A DNA stretch of 64,000 bases from Rhodococcus sp. RD6.2 (GTDB lineage Bacteria; Actinomycetota; Actinomycetes; Mycobacteriales; Mycobacteriaceae): the NCBI RefSeq assembly GCF_001040705.1, contig NZ_CVQP01000006.1:301760-365759 (forward strand), in the 5' to 3' direction. Positions 34,158-41,712 of this stretch are shown in pieces; positions within the stretch are counted from its first letter, which is position 1; each line of letters begins with the position of its first letter. Both the position numbers and the translations under genes were made by a program. The notes under the pieces were generated by a model. The model made no database searches. It was not told the DNA's origin and was given only the letters and a program-made list of their open reading frames with translations.

Positions 34158-36266
34158 ATGAGCAGCCAGGCCGCGTCACCTCTGTTGTTGTCGAAGCCCG
34201 CCATCGCCGATCTCGCCAAGGTGCGCCGGCCGGTGGTGACGATGTGGATCAACCGCTACCGCGAGTCCTCGCACCCGTTCCCGCTCCCGGTCGTCACACG
34301 CGCCCGGGTCGACCACTACGCCGCCGACGAGGTGGTGCAGTGGATCAGGTCCCGGGGTCTGGGCAACAGCGACACCCTCGCGGAGGATCTCGCGCTGCAC
34401 GCCGTGCTCGGTCACGAGTCGACGTTGCCGTCCGATGCCGTCCTCGACGGCGTGACGGCGCTGCTGTGCGTCAAGGTTCTCCTCGGCATCCAGCTGTCCG
34501 AACTCGATGCCGAGGATCTGCTCGACGAAGTCGACGGCCTCGACCCGGACGATCGCTTCCTCTTCCGTGAGGTCGAACGCCTCGGCGACGAGGCCGAACT
34601 CCTGGGCAGGCACGTCGACACCATGGCCGATGCTGCCTACTCAGCTGCCGAAGCGTTCGAAACGGTGATGCGGCAACGCTTCCGGCTCGGTCTGCGGGAC
34701 CTGAGCGACGTCGCCCTTCGTCCCGCTGCCCTCGAGTTGGCGGCGCGGATCGCGGTGGCGGTAACCGGTGACGAGGGTGCGGTGTTCGTCGATCCGTCCG
34801 TCGACGGCAGCGACCTGCTCGTGACGTTGCGGGACGTGCTGCCCGAGTACACGGACGCGGTCGCGATCGCTGGCTGGGCCGACACCAGGGCGTCGCGGCT
34901 CGCGCGCCGCAGGCTCGTCGTGCACCGCTGGAGTCTGCGTCCTGCCACCGGTGACGACGGAGACGGTGTGCCCGGCCCGGCCACGTTCCTGATGCAGTTC
35001 CCCTCGCCCGCGGCACCGACCCTGTCGGACGGGCAGATCCTCTCCACGATCGACGACCTCGCACTGCAGATGCGGGAGGGTCAGTCCGCGGTGATCGTCG
35101 GGCCGGCGAGCGCACTTGTCGACCCTCTGGCGGACCGGGACGCCGAGTCGACCCGGTCGGCCCTACTGCGGACGAGTCGGGTGCGTGCGGTGGTGCGCCT
35201 GCCGGAGGGGCTGCGGGTGTCGCGGCCCGGACTGTCGACGGCGCTGTGGGTACTGGGCTCCGGCGACGCCTCGGTGAAGCCCAGGGAGCGGTGGACGGTG
35301 GTCGCGGACCTCGGTGGCGTCGAGCTCGACGATTTCGTGACCGAGTCGGTGCTCTCGGACGTCCTGGCCGCGTTGGGGTCCAGGAAGTCGTTGGAAGCCC
35401 ATTCCTTTCGTGTCGGCGGGGTGTACAGGACGTCCTCGTTGCTCGCGTCGGGGTCGCTGCTGCCGCCGCGCCCGCACCGCCCACCACGGCCGCGTCACTC
35501 CGGTGCTGAAGCGGCCGGTCGGGTGCTGCACCTGGTGGGGGAATACCGCGAGGGTGCGCGCCGGATGGATCCGCACCTGATGGTGCCGGTCGAGTACCGT
35601 TCCGCCGATCAGGCGCCGGCGGAGTCGGCAGGCGAGCTGGCGAGTCGGCGGGAGCTCGCCGTGGTGCCGGGCAACCGGATCGACCCCGCGGACCTCGCGG
35701 CGGTAGGCGCGAACCACGCCGCGGGTGCGGTGCGGGTGATCGGACCGGACGAGGTTCTCGGCCGGACGGCATTGGGGGCGCGGGTGATCGACCGCCTGCA
35801 GTTCACGACGAAGAACCCGAACGGCCGCTACACCGAGCCGGGCGACATCGTGTTCTGCACCAGCCCGGAATTCGGGGTGCTCGTCGACGTCGAGGGGTCG
35901 TCGGTGGTGCTCGCGCCGGCCCGGATCATGCGGATCACCGATCCGTCCGCATCCGGCCTGGTCCCGGAGTTGATCGCCGGGCACCTGAAGTCGGCGGGCA
36001 TCGGCGACCGCGCACCGGGAGCGGTGCGGCGGGGGAAACCGTGGCGCGGGTGGGAGATTCCCCGCATCGACGCGGCCCGTGTGCCCGCGGTGACGGCGAT
36101 GCTGGCGGACCTGCGCCGCCGCAGGCAGGCGGCCGCGGACCTGATCGCGACGATCGACCGACTCACCGACACCGTCGTCGACGGGGTGGGCCGAGGAGCG
36201 CTGGTCGTCACCGAGGAGACTGTGTTGGAACCGGATAGCGCTGTGTTGGAACCGGAGAGAGGCTGA
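34158..36266 (+). CDS. HTH / degenerate N6-methylase / HsdS-like fusion protein
   Basis: 702-aa protein at the head of the type I system. Residues about 10-45 form a helix-turn-helix (IADLAKVRRPVVTMWINRY). Residues about 170-390 follow the HsdM methylase fold, but motif I DPACGSGG is replaced by DPSVDGSDLL. The NPPF motif is missing, with FLMQFPSP in its place. The later block RVRAVVRLPEGL...LWVLGSG matches the usual VVALP...LWVL region. The C-terminus (about 450-700) looks like half an HsdS: PGDIVFCTSPEFGVL, then a helix ending GRGALV. Catalysis is unlikely. It stops 2 nt before hsdM. Confidence 0.65.
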   Translation: MSSQAASPLLLSKPAIADLAKVRRPVVTMWINRYRESSHPFPLPVVTRARVDHYAADEVVQWIRSRGLGNSDTLAEDLALHAVLGHESTLPSDAVLDGVTALLCVKVLLGIQLSELDAEDLLDEVDGLDPDDRFLFREVERLGDEAELLGRHVDTMADAAYSAAEAFETVMRQRFRLGLRDLSDVALRPAALELAARIAVAVTGDEGAVFVDPSVDGSDLLVTLRDVLPEYTDAVAIAGWADTRASRLARRRLVVHRWSLRPATGDDGDGVPGPATFLMQFPSPAAPTLSDGQILSTIDDLALQMREGQSAVIVGPASALVDPLADRDAESTRSALLRTSRVRAVVRLPEGLRVSRPGLSTALWVLGSGDASVKPRERWTVVADLGGVELDDFVTESVLSDVLAALGSRKSLEAHSFRVGGVYRTSSLLASGSLLPPRPHRPPRPRHSGAEAAGRVLHLVGEYREGARRMDPHLMVPVEYRSADQAPAESAGELASRRELAVVPGNRIDPADLAAVGANHAAGAVRVIGPDEVLGRTALGARVIDRLQFTTKNPNGRYTEPGDIVFCTSPEFGVLVDVEGSSVVLAPARIMRITDPSASGLVPELIAGHLKSAGIGDRAPGAVRRGKPWRGWEIPRIDAARVPAVTAMLADLRRRRQAAADLIATIDRLTDTVVDGVGRGALVVTEETVLEPDSAVLEPERG

Positions 36267-36268
36267 GG

Positions 36269-37882
36269 ATGCCACCCAAGAAGAAAGTCGCGGTCACGGC
36301 ACCGTCGACGATGAAGGAACTCAAGGACACGCTGTGGAAGGCCGCGGACAAGCTGCGCGGCTCCATGGATGCGTCCCAGTACAAGGACGTGATCCTCGGA
36401 CTGGTGTTCCTCAAGTACGTGTCGGATGCGTTCGCGGAGCGCCGCGAGCAGATCCGTGCGGAGTTGGTGGCGGAGGGACTGGACGAGAACCAGATCGCGC
36501 AGCTGATCGACGACGAGGACGAATACCGCGCGGGCGGCGTGTTCTGGGTTCCGGACACCGCTCGCTGGGACTTCCTGTCGACTAATGCCAAGGGCATCGC
36601 CGAAGCGCCGGGCACTGCAGGCCGGACGGTCGGGGAACTGATCGACGGTGCGATGCGGCATCTGATGGACGCCAATGAGAGCCTGCGCGGCACCCTGCCG
36701 ACGATCTTCAACAGCGACAGTGTCGACCAGCGCCGCCTCGGTGAACTCGTCGACCTCCTCGGCGACACCCGCTTCACCGGCGAGGGTGCGCGGAAGGCGC
36801 GGGACCTGCTCGGCGAGGTGTACGAGTATTTCCTGGAGAAGTTTGCGCGCGCCGAAGGCAAGCGGGGTGGCGAGTTCTACACGCCCGCAGGCGTGGTGCG
36901 GGTGTTGGTCGAGGTCCTCGAACCGTTCGGTGGCCGCGTCTACGACCCGGCATGTGGTTCGGGCGGCATGTTCGTGCAGACGGAGAAGTTCATCGAGCAC
37001 CACGGCGGCAACGCCACGGACGCTGCTGTCTACGGTCAGGAACTGAACCAGCGCACCTGGCAGATGGCGAAGATGAACCTCGCGATCCACGGCGTCACCG
37101 GCAATCTCGGTGACCGCTGGGAGGACACGTTCGCGCAGGACAAGCACCCCGATCTGCTCGCCGACTACGTCCTCGCGAATCCGCCCTTCAACATCAAGGA
37201 CTGGACGCGCAAGGAGGACGACAAGCGCTGGAAGTACGGCGTCCCGCCGATCGGCAACGCGAACTACGCGTGGATCCAGCACATCGTCTCGAAGCTCGCC
37301 GAACGAGGCAGCGCCGGCATCGTCATGGCCAACGGCTCGATGTCGTCGAACTCCGGCGGTGAGGGCGACATCCGCGCGCAGCTGGTCGAGGCCGATCTGG
37401 TGTCCTGCATGGTCGCCCTCCCGACACAGCTGTTCCGCTCCACCGGCATCCCGGTGTGCGTGTGGTTCCTCGCGAAGGACAAGGGAATCGGACCGAAGGG
37501 CAGCATCGACCGCCAGGGTCAGGTGCTATTCATCGACGCGAGAAACCTCGGCTACATGGTGGACCGAGCCGAGCGCGCCCTCTCCGACGATGACATCGCC
37601 AAGATCGCAGGCACCGTCCACGCTTGGCGCGGAACGGAATCCGCTGCCGGCGCAGCGTACGAGGACGAGCCCGGATTCTGCTACTCGGCTACCCTCGCGG
37701 AAATCAAGGAAGCCGACTACGCACTGACCCCGGGCCGCTACGTCGGCGCCGCCCCCATAGAAGACGACGGCGAACCCATCGACGAGAAGCTCGCCAGGCT
37801 CACCGGCGAACTCTATGCGCAGTTCGACGAATCCGAGCGGCTCCAGAAGGTCGTGCGCGAGCAGTTGGGGAGGGTGCTGTGA
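36269..37882 (+). CDS. hsdM: type I restriction-modification methylase subunit HsdM
   Basis: N6-adenine methylase subunit, 537 aa. N-terminal HsdM helical domain (LKDTLWKAADKLRGSMD, then KDVILGLVFLKYVSDAF); SAM motif I YDPACGSGGMF (about residue 229); catalytic motif IV LANPPFNIKDW (about residue 307); MVALPTQLFRSTGIPVCVWF after it. All key residues are intact. It starts 2 nt after the fusion protein and overlaps hsdS (GTGA), so the three are coupled. Confidence 0.94.
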   Translation: MPPKKKVAVTAPSTMKELKDTLWKAADKLRGSMDASQYKDVILGLVFLKYVSDAFAERREQIRAELVAEGLDENQIAQLIDDEDEYRAGGVFWVPDTARWDFLSTNAKGIAEAPGTAGRTVGELIDGAMRHLMDANESLRGTLPTIFNSDSVDQRRLGELVDLLGDTRFTGEGARKARDLLGEVYEYFLEKFARAEGKRGGEFYTPAGVVRVLVEVLEPFGGRVYDPACGSGGMFVQTEKFIEHHGGNATDAAVYGQELNQRTWQMAKMNLAIHGVTGNLGDRWEDTFAQDKHPDLLADYVLANPPFNIKDWTRKEDDKRWKYGVPPIGNANYAWIQHIVSKLAERGSAGIVMANGSMSSNSGGEGDIRAQLVEADLVSCMVALPTQLFRSTGIPVCVWFLAKDKGIGPKGSIDRQGQVLFIDARNLGYMVDRAERALSDDDIAKIAGTVHAWRGTESAAGAAYEDEPGFCYSATLAEIKEADYALTPGRYVGAAPIEDDGEPIDEKLARLTGELYAQFDESERLQKVVREQLGRVL

Positions 37883-39009
37883 CGGTGCTTCCTGAACTGT
37901 GGCGGACGCAGACGCTCGACGAGGTCGTCGAGCTTCGGCGTGGGTTCGATTTGCCTACTCACAGCAGGCGCGAAGGGCCGTTCCCTGTGCTGTCGGCTGG
38001 AGTGACCGCCGGATGGCATGACGAGGGCCCTATCAAAGGTCCTGGACTCGTTGTCGGCAGAGCAACCAATCTGGGCGTTCCGACTTGGTCGGAAGGCGAC
38101 TTTTGGCCATTGAACACAACCTTGTATGCGGCTGACTTTCATGGAAACAGCCCGCGCTTCGTATTTCACTTGTTCGAGTCGATGGATCTGAGCGGATTTG
38201 ACTCGGGCAGTGTGCAACCGATGCTCAATCGGAACTATATTGCGAAACTCAAAGTGGCGGTGCCGCCGCTGAGCGAGCAGCGTGCCATCGCCGAAGTCCT
38301 CGGCGCCCTCGACGACAAGATCGCCGCGAACCGGAAGCTGGTGGAGACGGCCGATCAGCTTGCTTCGTCGCTGTTTCGAGATGCCGCGGCACAGGGAAGC
38401 GTTGAAGTCGAGTTGCGCGAGGTAGCGGAGCTCATCACGCGAGGAGTGGCGCCGAAGTACACCGAGGACGAGACCGAGTTGCTCGTGTTGAACCAGAAGT
38501 GTGTGCGTGATCAGCGGGTGAACCTTGGGCCCGCTCGGCGCACATTGCAAACCAAGGTTCCTGCTGCCAAACGTCTTCGAGCGAACGATGTGCTGGTGAA
38601 CTCAACTGGTGCTGGCACACTTGGTCGGGTCGCCCGCTGGGTATCGGACCTTGATGCGACTGTGGATTCGCACGTGTCGATTGTGCGGTTCGGCTCGGAC
38701 CGCGTAGATCCCGTATGTGCTGGGTTCGCTGTACTCCATGTGGAGCCGATGATCGAAATGATGGGCGAAGGAAGTACCGGGCAGACCGAACTGTCGCGAG
38801 ACCAGCTCGGGAAGCTTCGCCTGCGATTCGTTGCCCGCGAGCGTGAAGCAGAGGTGTCGGGGAAGCTAGCAGCTCTGACGGCAACCTCAGTCGCGCATAT
38901 CGCTGAGAACGGCAACCTCGCAACCCTCCGCGACACTCTCCTCCCGCGCCTGATGTCGGGTGAGCTTCGTGTCCGTGATGCGGAGCACGAGGTGGAGGAG
39001 GTCTTGTGA
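37879..39009 (+). CDS. hsdS: type I restriction-modification specificity subunit HsdS
   Basis: 376 aa, two target-recognition domains separated by a conserved helix. TRD1 is at residues about 1-130; the first helix reads VPPLSEQRAIAEVLGALDDK. TRD2 is at about 175-320; the second helix ends LRDTLLPRLMSGELRV. It sets the DNA sequence recognised by HsdM and HsdR. GTG 37879 overlaps the hsdM stop. Base composition falls to about 50 % GC near 38100-38220, inside TRD1, against nearly 70 % around it, a sign that this domain was exchanged. Confidence 0.92.
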   Translation: MTVLPELWRTQTLDEVVELRRGFDLPTHSRREGPFPVLSAGVTAGWHDEGPIKGPGLVVGRATNLGVPTWSEGDFWPLNTTLYAADFHGNSPRFVFHLFESMDLSGFDSGSVQPMLNRNYIAKLKVAVPPLSEQRAIAEVLGALDDKIAANRKLVETADQLASSLFRDAAAQGSVEVELREVAELITRGVAPKYTEDETELLVLNQKCVRDQRVNLGPARRTLQTKVPAAKRLRANDVLVNSTGAGTLGRVARWVSDLDATVDSHVSIVRFGSDRVDPVCAGFAVLHVEPMIEMMGEGSTGQTELSRDQLGKLRLRFVAREREAEVSGKLAALTATSVAHIAENGNLATLRDTLLPRLMSGELRVRDAEHEVEEVL

Positions 39010-39479
39010 CGCAGGAGGTCACGCGCGAGCTTGTCGAGTTGGCGGATGTGGCGCGAGCGTCGCTCACGTCGAGCGACTGGGCGAGGCTGCGCGATTTCAC
39101 GAATCGGATCAACGCTCATAACGGGCCGTTTGCGGAGCGCGTGCCGCCGAAGCGTCGAGAAGACGGTGCTCTCGTAATGGGTTACACCGCTGTGGGCCCG
39201 TTGATCATGGAGCTGCTGCCGTTGGCCTACGACCTGAAGCTTGTCGTTCCGTTCGCGTGGCCTGACTGGGAAGAGGGCCGCCAGCTGATCAACAGCCAGC
39301 CCTTTGACGCGGCGACGCTGACGTGGGAACAGACTGTTGGGCTGTTCACGGCACTGATCCGCGGGGACCGGTTCAGTGAGGGATCGCTGGCGCAAGTGTT
39401 CGGGGACGGCAGGATGCCACGGCTGATGGAGCGCTTGCTGGACTTCGCGCCGGAGGGCGGCGAGGCGGCTGGCATGTAA
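39006..39479 (+). CDS. DUF6508-like protein in the hsd operon
   Basis: 157-aa soluble protein that looks like the DUF6508 family: PLIMELLPLAYDLKLVVPF, then TLTWEQTVGLFTALIRGDRF and LAQVFGDGRMPRLMERLLDF. Function unknown; members often occur beside restriction and other defence genes (recalled, not checked). GTG 39006 overlaps the hsdS stop, so it is translated with the specificity subunit. Confidence 0.65.
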   Translation: MTQEVTRELVELADVARASLTSSDWARLRDFTNRINAHNGPFAERVPPKRREDGALVMGYTAVGPLIMELLPLAYDLKLVVPFAWPDWEEGRQLINSQPFDAATLTWEQTVGLFTALIRGDRFSEGSLAQVFGDGRMPRLMERLLDFAPEGGEAAGM

Positions 39480-39511
39480 TACCAGGTGAATTCGGAGTAC
39501 AGGGGGAGAAC

Positions 39512-40267
39512 ATGGATCAGGATCTGCGGGACCGACTGCTGGCGATGGACACCATGGCGGTGTTCGAGGTGATGTCGCATTACCTCGATAGGGTCGGCCA
39601 TCAGCTTCAGCAGGCGCGCACGACCCATTCGGACGGTCTGGGGGCGGCGTGGATCGAGGCGCAACTCGGTGCGCTGCGGGACTTCGGGGAGCAGGTGCCG
39701 TTCGAGAACGAGTCGATGGCGGATGCGACTGCCATCGCGTCTCGGTGGTCGACTGCGGCAGCGGAGGTCCTGGCAGCGCTGCCGAAACCGGAGGCCGACC
39801 CGGACCTCCTGACGGTGGTGGTGACACCGGACGAGGTCGCGGCATGCAGCACAGGACCGGTACTCGGCCTGCTGACGATGCTGCTCGAGTCGCCTGCCCG
39901 CGCCCGTAGCCGGCAGGGCGTGCTCGATCTCCGGATCAGCGGGTACGACACGCACCCTGCCGAACTGTCCGAGATCCCCGAGGTACGCACGTACATCCAG
40001 CAGTTGGGCCGGGAGTTCCCGTACTGGCTCTACTTCGCGTCGACGAAGTCGTCCTCGCTGCAGATGATCGCGCTGTGTCACCTGCCGCCTGGCCTCACGA
40101 AGAACGAGAAGCGGGCACAGTTCCCGATTCGGCTGCACGACCTGCTGATGGGTCGGTGGATACCCGCACTGAACGAGATGGCGGAATTCGCGGGACTCGC
40201 ACCGGAAGTACTGCGCGAGGTGTCGGATCGCGCGATCGGCTACTTCAGCACCACTGCAGCCGTTTGA
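39512..40267 (+). CDS. protein with a CRR6-like C-terminal domain
   Basis: 251 aa. Residues about 140-240 (ISGYDTHPAELSEIPEVRTY, then EFPYWLYF and WIPALNEMAEFAGLA) resemble the chlororespiratory reduction 6 (CRR6) domain, known from cyanobacteria and chloroplasts as an NdhI maturation factor. The N-terminal half is helical and unfamiliar. The role in an actinobacterial restriction operon is unknown. ATG 39512 is preceded by GGGGGAG with suitable spacing, 32 nt after the DUF6508-like gene. Confidence 0.6.
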   Translation: MDQDLRDRLLAMDTMAVFEVMSHYLDRVGHQLQQARTTHSDGLGAAWIEAQLGALRDFGEQVPFENESMADATAIASRWSTAAAEVLAALPKPEADPDLLTVVVTPDEVAACSTGPVLGLLTMLLESPARARSRQGVLDLRISGYDTHPAELSEIPEVRTYIQQLGREFPYWLYFASTKSSSLQMIALCHLPPGLTKNEKRAQFPIRLHDLLMGRWIPALNEMAEFAGLAPEVLREVSDRAIGYFSTTAAV

Positions 40268-40294
40268 CGGCTGCCACGAATACAGGAGCCCAAT

Positions 40295-41053
40295 GTGAAA
40301 CCCTTTGCCCCCTACCTCCGCGTTGTCGCGGGGTTCTTTGCCGCAGTCTGCCTGTGGCTGGTGTTCGTCGATCTCGTGAACGGACTGTTCGGGGAGGCGC
40401 TCGTGCTTCTCGCGTTTGCGGCGGGGCTCGGCTATCTCGCTGTCGGCAAGCCGATTCGCGAATACCTCGCCCGGCAGAAGGCCGCCAACGATGCGCTCGC
40501 CGCACGTGCCCAGGCGGGGCACGAGGCGTTCATGGCGGGCGATCCGTCCGCGTTCGCCCCGCCGCCGCCCGCACCGGAGAAGCGGCCGGTGCGCCGCGGC
40601 GTGTTGATCGCCTCGGCGGTCGCCGCACTGTTCGTGGTGATCGGGATCGTGGGCGACATCAGTGACGGACTCGATGCGGAATCCGGTACGGAGACAACGA
40701 CCACCGCGCCCGTCTCGCCTGCCTCCAAGGTCGCGACCCCGGCGCCGCAGGCGCCTCCCGTCGCGCAGGCTGCCGCACCGGACACCGCGGCACCCGTCGC
40801 GGCAGCCGCGCAGGCCGAGCCCGCTGTCATGCCGTACGTGACGTGCATGAACCTGCAGGACGCGCAGGATGCCATTCAGGTTGCCGGTGTCTTCTACTCC
40901 CGCAGCCAGGACGCGACCGGCAAGAGCCGTAATCAGGTACTCGACAGCAACTGGGTGGTCGTCGGTCAGACACCTGCCGCCGGTGCCACCGTCGACGAGG
41001 GTGAAGCCGTCCTTTCTGTCGTCAAGATCGGCGAACCCGGAGACTGCTCATGA
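40295..41053 (+). CDS. membrane protein with PASTA-like C-terminal domain
   Basis: 252 aa. Two hydrophobic segments at residues about 8-50 (VVAGFFAAVCLWLVFV and LVLLAFAAGLGYLAV) and a third at about 105-121 (LIASAVAALFVVIGIVG). A long Ala/Pro/Thr-rich linker follows. A C-terminal PASTA-like repeat comes last (VTCMNLQDAQDAIQVAGV, then VVGQTPAAGATVDEGEAVLS), which in other proteins senses cell-wall precursors. GTG 40295 has AGGAG 6 nt upstream. Coupled to the next gene by ATGA. Role unknown. Confidence 0.7.
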   Translation: MKPFAPYLRVVAGFFAAVCLWLVFVDLVNGLFGEALVLLAFAAGLGYLAVGKPIREYLARQKAANDALAARAQAGHEAFMAGDPSAFAPPPPAPEKRPVRRGVLIASAVAALFVVIGIVGDISDGLDAESGTETTTTAPVSPASKVATPAPQAPPVAQAAAPDTAAPVAAAAQAEPAVMPYVTCMNLQDAQDAIQVAGVFYSRSQDATGKSRNQVLDSNWVVVGQTPAAGATVDEGEAVLSVVKIGEPGDCS

Positions 41054-41643
41054 CCAACAGTTCCGCTGCCCGCACGCGTCGAACGAGCACGGTCCCCCAG
41101 CGGGTGCCCATGATGAAGAGATTTCCGAGGACGGTCGCGGACCGGCTGCGCGACGTGGGATCCATCCCGTCCGGACTACGAGCTCGGCACGTCGTGAACA
41201 AGCAGATCAACGCTCAACGCGCACGCTGGGAGACCGAGCTCGCTTCGTGCCGCAGCCGTCGCGCCGTGGTGTCCGCGAAGATCAACGACGAGCGATGTGG
41301 ATTCGACCCTGCGGAGAGCGAAGGTTCGCGACTCGCGATGAAGGCCCGCAACGACAATGCGGCGCGGATCGAGGAGCTTCGGGACCTCCTGCGGCACACG
41401 GCGATGCCGACCTACAGGCCGCTGTTCAAGGTCAGGGAAGGGTCGATCGTCTCCCTGCAGTTCGGCGACGGTCGGCCGGTTCGCATGATCGTGGGCGAGC
41501 GTAGTCATGACGCGGCTATCGAGCCGTGTCCGCTGGATACGCCGCTCGGCGCCGCGCTGCTCGGTCGCCGGCGCAACGCCACGATCACGTACTCCGTGCG
41601 GGGCAGGGAGCGAGTGGTGACGATCGTCGGCCTGATCGCCTGA
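41050..41643 (+). CDS. GreA/GreB-like protein
   Basis: 197 aa. The C-terminal 75 residues match the Gre C-terminal domain: VREGSIVSLQFGDG, RMIVGERSHDA, LDTPLGAALLGRRRNATITY, ending IVGLIA. In front is a long helical hairpin (residues about 40-115) whose tip contains acidic residues (FDPAESEGSR), as in transcript-cleavage factors. A basic 40-residue N-terminus is extra compared with GreA. It may bind the RNA polymerase secondary channel (inference). ATG 41050 overlaps the preceding stop. Confidence 0.65.
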   Translation: MTNSSAARTRRTSTVPQRVPMMKRFPRTVADRLRDVGSIPSGLRARHVVNKQINAQRARWETELASCRSRRAVVSAKINDERCGFDPAESEGSRLAMKARNDNAARIEELRDLLRHTAMPTYRPLFKVREGSIVSLQFGDGRPVRMIVGERSHDAAIEPCPLDTPLGAALLGRRRNATITYSVRGRERVVTIVGLIA

Positions 41644-41678
41644 GTCGCACACCTTGACGTTCGAACCCTGGTGCGACT
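41643..41678. terminator. stem-loop after the Gre-like gene
   Basis: 8-bp stem AGTCGCAC (41643-41650) / GTGCGACT (41671-41678) overlapping the stop codon; the loop contains the palindrome GTTCGAAC. It may end the hsdM operon ahead of the SOS-controlled HNH gene. Confidence 0.4.
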
Positions 41679-41680
41679 GA

Positions 41681-41712
41681 TCGAACGTATGTACTATAGA
41701 ACGTATGTTCGA
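41681..41712 (+). promoter_or_regulatory. tandem LexA (SOS) boxes over a leaderless promoter
   Basis: Two abutting 16-bp sites fit TCGAAC-N4-GTTCGA: 41681-41696 (TCGAACGTATGTACTA, 14 of 16 with N4 neutral) and 41697-41712 (TAGAACGTATGTTCGA, 15 of 16). The -10 box TACTAT (41692-41697) lies between them and the ATG (41705) sits inside the second. LexA would cover the promoter and start codon together. Confidence 0.75.

Noticed and set aside
36220-36256. Tandem copy of CTGTGTTGGAACCGGA at the end of the fusion gene
   Set aside because: Two 16-bp copies with a 21-bp period inside coding sequence, giving VLEPDSAVLEPE; a simple in-frame duplication rather than a regulatory repeat.
34158-36266. Calling the fusion gene a working N6-adenine methylase
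   Set aside because: It lacks both DPACGSGG and NPPF; only the fold order and flanking blocks match.
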